Below are positions 61,899-64,000 of a DNA stretch of 64,000 nt, one piece after another. The translations under genes were made by a program, and so were the position numbers. Each line of letters opens with the position of its first letter. Positions within the stretch are counted from its first letter, which is position 1. The DNA comes from Hormiphora californensis. Lineage: Eukaryota; Ctenophora; Tentaculata; Cydippida; Pleurobrachiidae. The stretch is taken from positions 5,359,488-5,423,487 of the forward strand of contig CM035358.1 in assembly GCA_020137815.1 (NCBI GenBank). Reading direction: 5' to 3'. The notes beneath the pieces were generated by a model. That model was not told the origin of the DNA. It saw only the letters and a list, made by a program, of their open reading frames with translations, and did not search any database.

Positions 61899-62489
61899 AT
61901 GAATACATATGACATGCTCTACCCCTCTCCCTCGCCGTCCCTCAAGGAAGCAGAGCGACTCATGAACATCTCCCTGACCAAGATCAACTTCGCCTCCCAA
62001 CACGACCTCCCTCTCCGACGTTCCCTTCTCATAGCCTCAGTGTTGAATCGTGCCCAGCGGGCGGCTGCAGACGCCATAGCGTCCCTGGACTGTACAGTTG
62101 CACATCACCACCAGCGAGCTGTTGAAAACAGTGGCTTGGTAACAGTAAACTCTGATATGGAAATGCACATTCTTGGAAATGATCTCCTGTCAGAAATCTT
62201 GTGTGACCGACCGGGAGAGTTTTATGGGGCGGAGGAGTGTGGTGATAACTTGAGGAAGCGACCCCGAGATTTACCCGTACCCGCCCGAACAACATCAACA
62301 ACATCTCCCCTCCCTTCTCCTACCTGCAGTACTTCAAGTAGTAGTGTTAGTGGGATGAGTGAGTTACATGACAGTAAGCGGCTCAAGGAGGATGGTGACG
62401 AATGGCCTGGTGCCAGCAGTAGTTCAGCCCCGGTATACAGCGATCTATGGGCTCTGGGTAATATATGGACTACTCCTGTCATGTGTTAA
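61899..62489 (+). CDS. IER/SERTA-like immediate-early nuclear protein
   Basis: Single exon, 196 residues, start ATG at 61899 (MNTYDMLYPS). Residues 17-52 (EAERLMNISLTKINF then LRRSLLIASVLNRAQ) match the SERTA motif and the start of IER2/IER5 proteins. Two basic patches, RKRPRD and KRLKED, may be nuclear signals. A Ser/Thr/Pro-rich linker follows, and the end SDLWALGNIWTTPVM resembles the C-terminal motif of IER proteins. IER and SERTAD genes are intronless, growth-factor-induced transcription co-regulators (IER5 works with PP2A/HSF1); that role is inferred. The 3' flank has ATTTA near 62740, in line with a short-lived mRNA. Which of the two related families it belongs to is open. Confidence 0.68.
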   Translation: MNTYDMLYPSPSPSLKEAERLMNISLTKINFASQHDLPLRRSLLIASVLNRAQRAAADAIASLDCTVAHHHQRAVENSGLVTVNSDMEMHILGNDLLSEILCDRPGEFYGAEECGDNLRKRPRDLPVPARTTSTTSPLPSPTCSTSSSSVSGMSELHDSKRLKEDGDEWPGASSSSAPVYSDLWALGNIWTTPVMC

Positions 62490-63962
62490 CGATCAGATGA
62501 AGAGAGAGAGAGAGAGAGAGATGAGAGAGACGTTTTTACAGTTTTTACCCGCATACAACTGCACATGCACATATCTCTCAAACACACCAGTTCTATACAC
62601 ACATTGTACAGTGCAGCTCCCTTGGGGGCTGCTGCAGTACAATTACATCACCAGGGGCTGATATTTTTAAGTTTTTATCGTTAAAAGTTTGGTGATATTA
62701 AGAGACATTATTCAACACCTATTATGTGTGTTTGGAAGTGTATTTATTGGACATTTTGCCATGTTTTTTTGTTTAATTTACTGTTTGTGACATAAACCCC
62801 GAGTGTGTGTGACAGAGAGTAAAAGTTCATGTTTCTTTTGACCAGTAATAGGAGTCGTGTATAAATATGTTGTAAAGTCAGTCCCGTGTGCGTGTGTGTA
62901 GTTTTCACCTCTTTCCTTCTTTTTTCACCAGAAACAGCTTGGAAAGAGTGACATTGAGAGTGCCATTTTTTGGACATCTAATATTCTCGCTGAGCGGGTG
63001 ATTTTTGAGCATTAATCGGAAGGAAATTAGTTCTTCTATATTTTTAGATATATACAAGGTATATATATTATCAATTATTTTCTCCCTCTTTGCTACTAAT
63101 TCACAGTTACTCCTACCTCATTTCTAACTCACAAACATTAAATTATACATACACATTATAACGACAGTAATTACAGAGATATCTTTTTCGCATGAGAGAA
63201 ATTGAGTGCTTTAGAATGCGTGAGAGAGAGAGAGAGACATTCAAACAGAATTTTTTGTACAAGAACCGGAAATTTTGTCTGTGTTATAAATTTCCATATT
63301 AAATCCTATTGTATTGTGTTAACGTGTGGATTTGTTTTCGCACTGAGAGAAATATGAAATGATGTGATGTTATTATGTCAAGACATACACACACATGCAC
63401 ATATATATTTGTGTGTGTACACATAGAGTTGTGAAGTAATGATACACATCAGCCATGCCCTCTTGTGTTGTTGTGGACAAAGAGAGAGAGGTTGTTTGGG
63501 TGAGAGGGAAAGGGGGGTCAAAGAGAGGGAAAGGGGGTCAAAGAGAGAGGGAAAGGGTTGGAATAGGGGGAAGCAAAGATAGAGAGCAGGTGCTGTGTGT
63601 ATGTCGAACCCCTGAGGGTGTACCTTTGCACTTGCACCGAACCACTTGACAAATCACAGCTGTCTGCAGTCTATCCTGTCACTCATTTCTGACCTCCAAT
63701 CTGGCCTCTATCTCTGACGGTCTTTCGCAATTCTTCTATTTCTCTCCCAATCTTCCCTCTGTTTCTCTCCCGATCCTCCCTCTATCTCACTCCCATCTCA
63801 CTCTACCCATCTTCCCTATGCCTCTCTCCCAATCATCCCTCTATCTCTCCCAATCCTCCCTCTATCTCTGTTGCTCTTTCTCAATTCTCTCCGCGATTCT
63901 CTCGAAGGCAGCGTACGCCGTACACCGACAAGCAATCCACTGATTAGTACCCACTCTGCTCT

Positions 63963-64000
<38 letters not shown>
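62490..64000. other. 3' flank with AT-rich and GA/CT simple repeats
   Basis: Probable 3' UTR of the preceding gene (ATTAAA near 63300), then GA-rich and CT-rich tracts; the window ends in a CT microsatellite (63967-64000). No further gene seen. Confidence 0.5.

Overview
This is nuclear DNA from a multicellular animal, most likely an invertebrate and possibly an early-branching marine one; the phylum cannot be fixed by reading alone. Reasons: spliced genes with mostly short GT-AG introns (about 50-300 bp), metazoan gene families (HRD1/synoviolin, an RNF26-like RING protein, an IER/SERTA-like immediate-early protein, Ig-superfamily receptors, sushi domains), APE-type and R2-like retroelements, and many foldback DNA transposons. 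Gene models were built by hand from splice sites, codon phase and domain content.

Layout. 1-9.8 kb: a large plus-strand Ig gene, cut by the window edge, built from phase-1 exons. Its core is three near-identical 1.77-kb genomic units of four exons (five Ig domains each), and it seems to end without a membrane anchor. 10.2-25.2 kb: a second plus-strand Ig gene, complete: signal peptide, many Ig domains, a Cys-rich region resembling a rhamnose/galactose-binding lectin fold, a KRKR furin-like site, one membrane helix and a 16-residue tail. Its introns carry minisatellites and a 5.1-kb hAT-like foldback. 25.6-27.9 kb: tiny MITEs and an R2-like retroelement remnant (minus). 28.2-32.2 kb: two minus-strand secreted-protein genes sharing an unnamed domain, one also with a sushi domain. 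33.4-39.0 kb: two long foldback transposons, the second containing a 5'-truncated LINE. 40.4-55.6 kb: an RNF26-like multi-pass RING E3 gene (minus), whose 8.2-kb intron holds a nested foldback and a small antisense two-exon gene. 56.3-61.4 kb: a full SYVN1/HRD1 gene (minus). 61.9-62.5 kb: an intronless IER/SERTA-like gene, divergent from SYVN1.

How it fits together. The left third is a receptor cluster of the kind used for recognition or adhesion, with recent tandem exon growth; the right third is a housekeeping pair of ER-membrane ubiquitin ligases head to tail. Transposons are the other theme: at least nine foldback elements, several with exact target-site duplications, some nested so that the uninterrupted opposite arm shows the empty site. 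A cross-cutting pattern is that tandem repeats at the 3' ends of introns are built from the branchpoint-like CTAAC, a pyrimidine tract and often the AG acceptor. Three otherwise intact genes each show a single +1-base frame break, which looks more like sequence error than decay.
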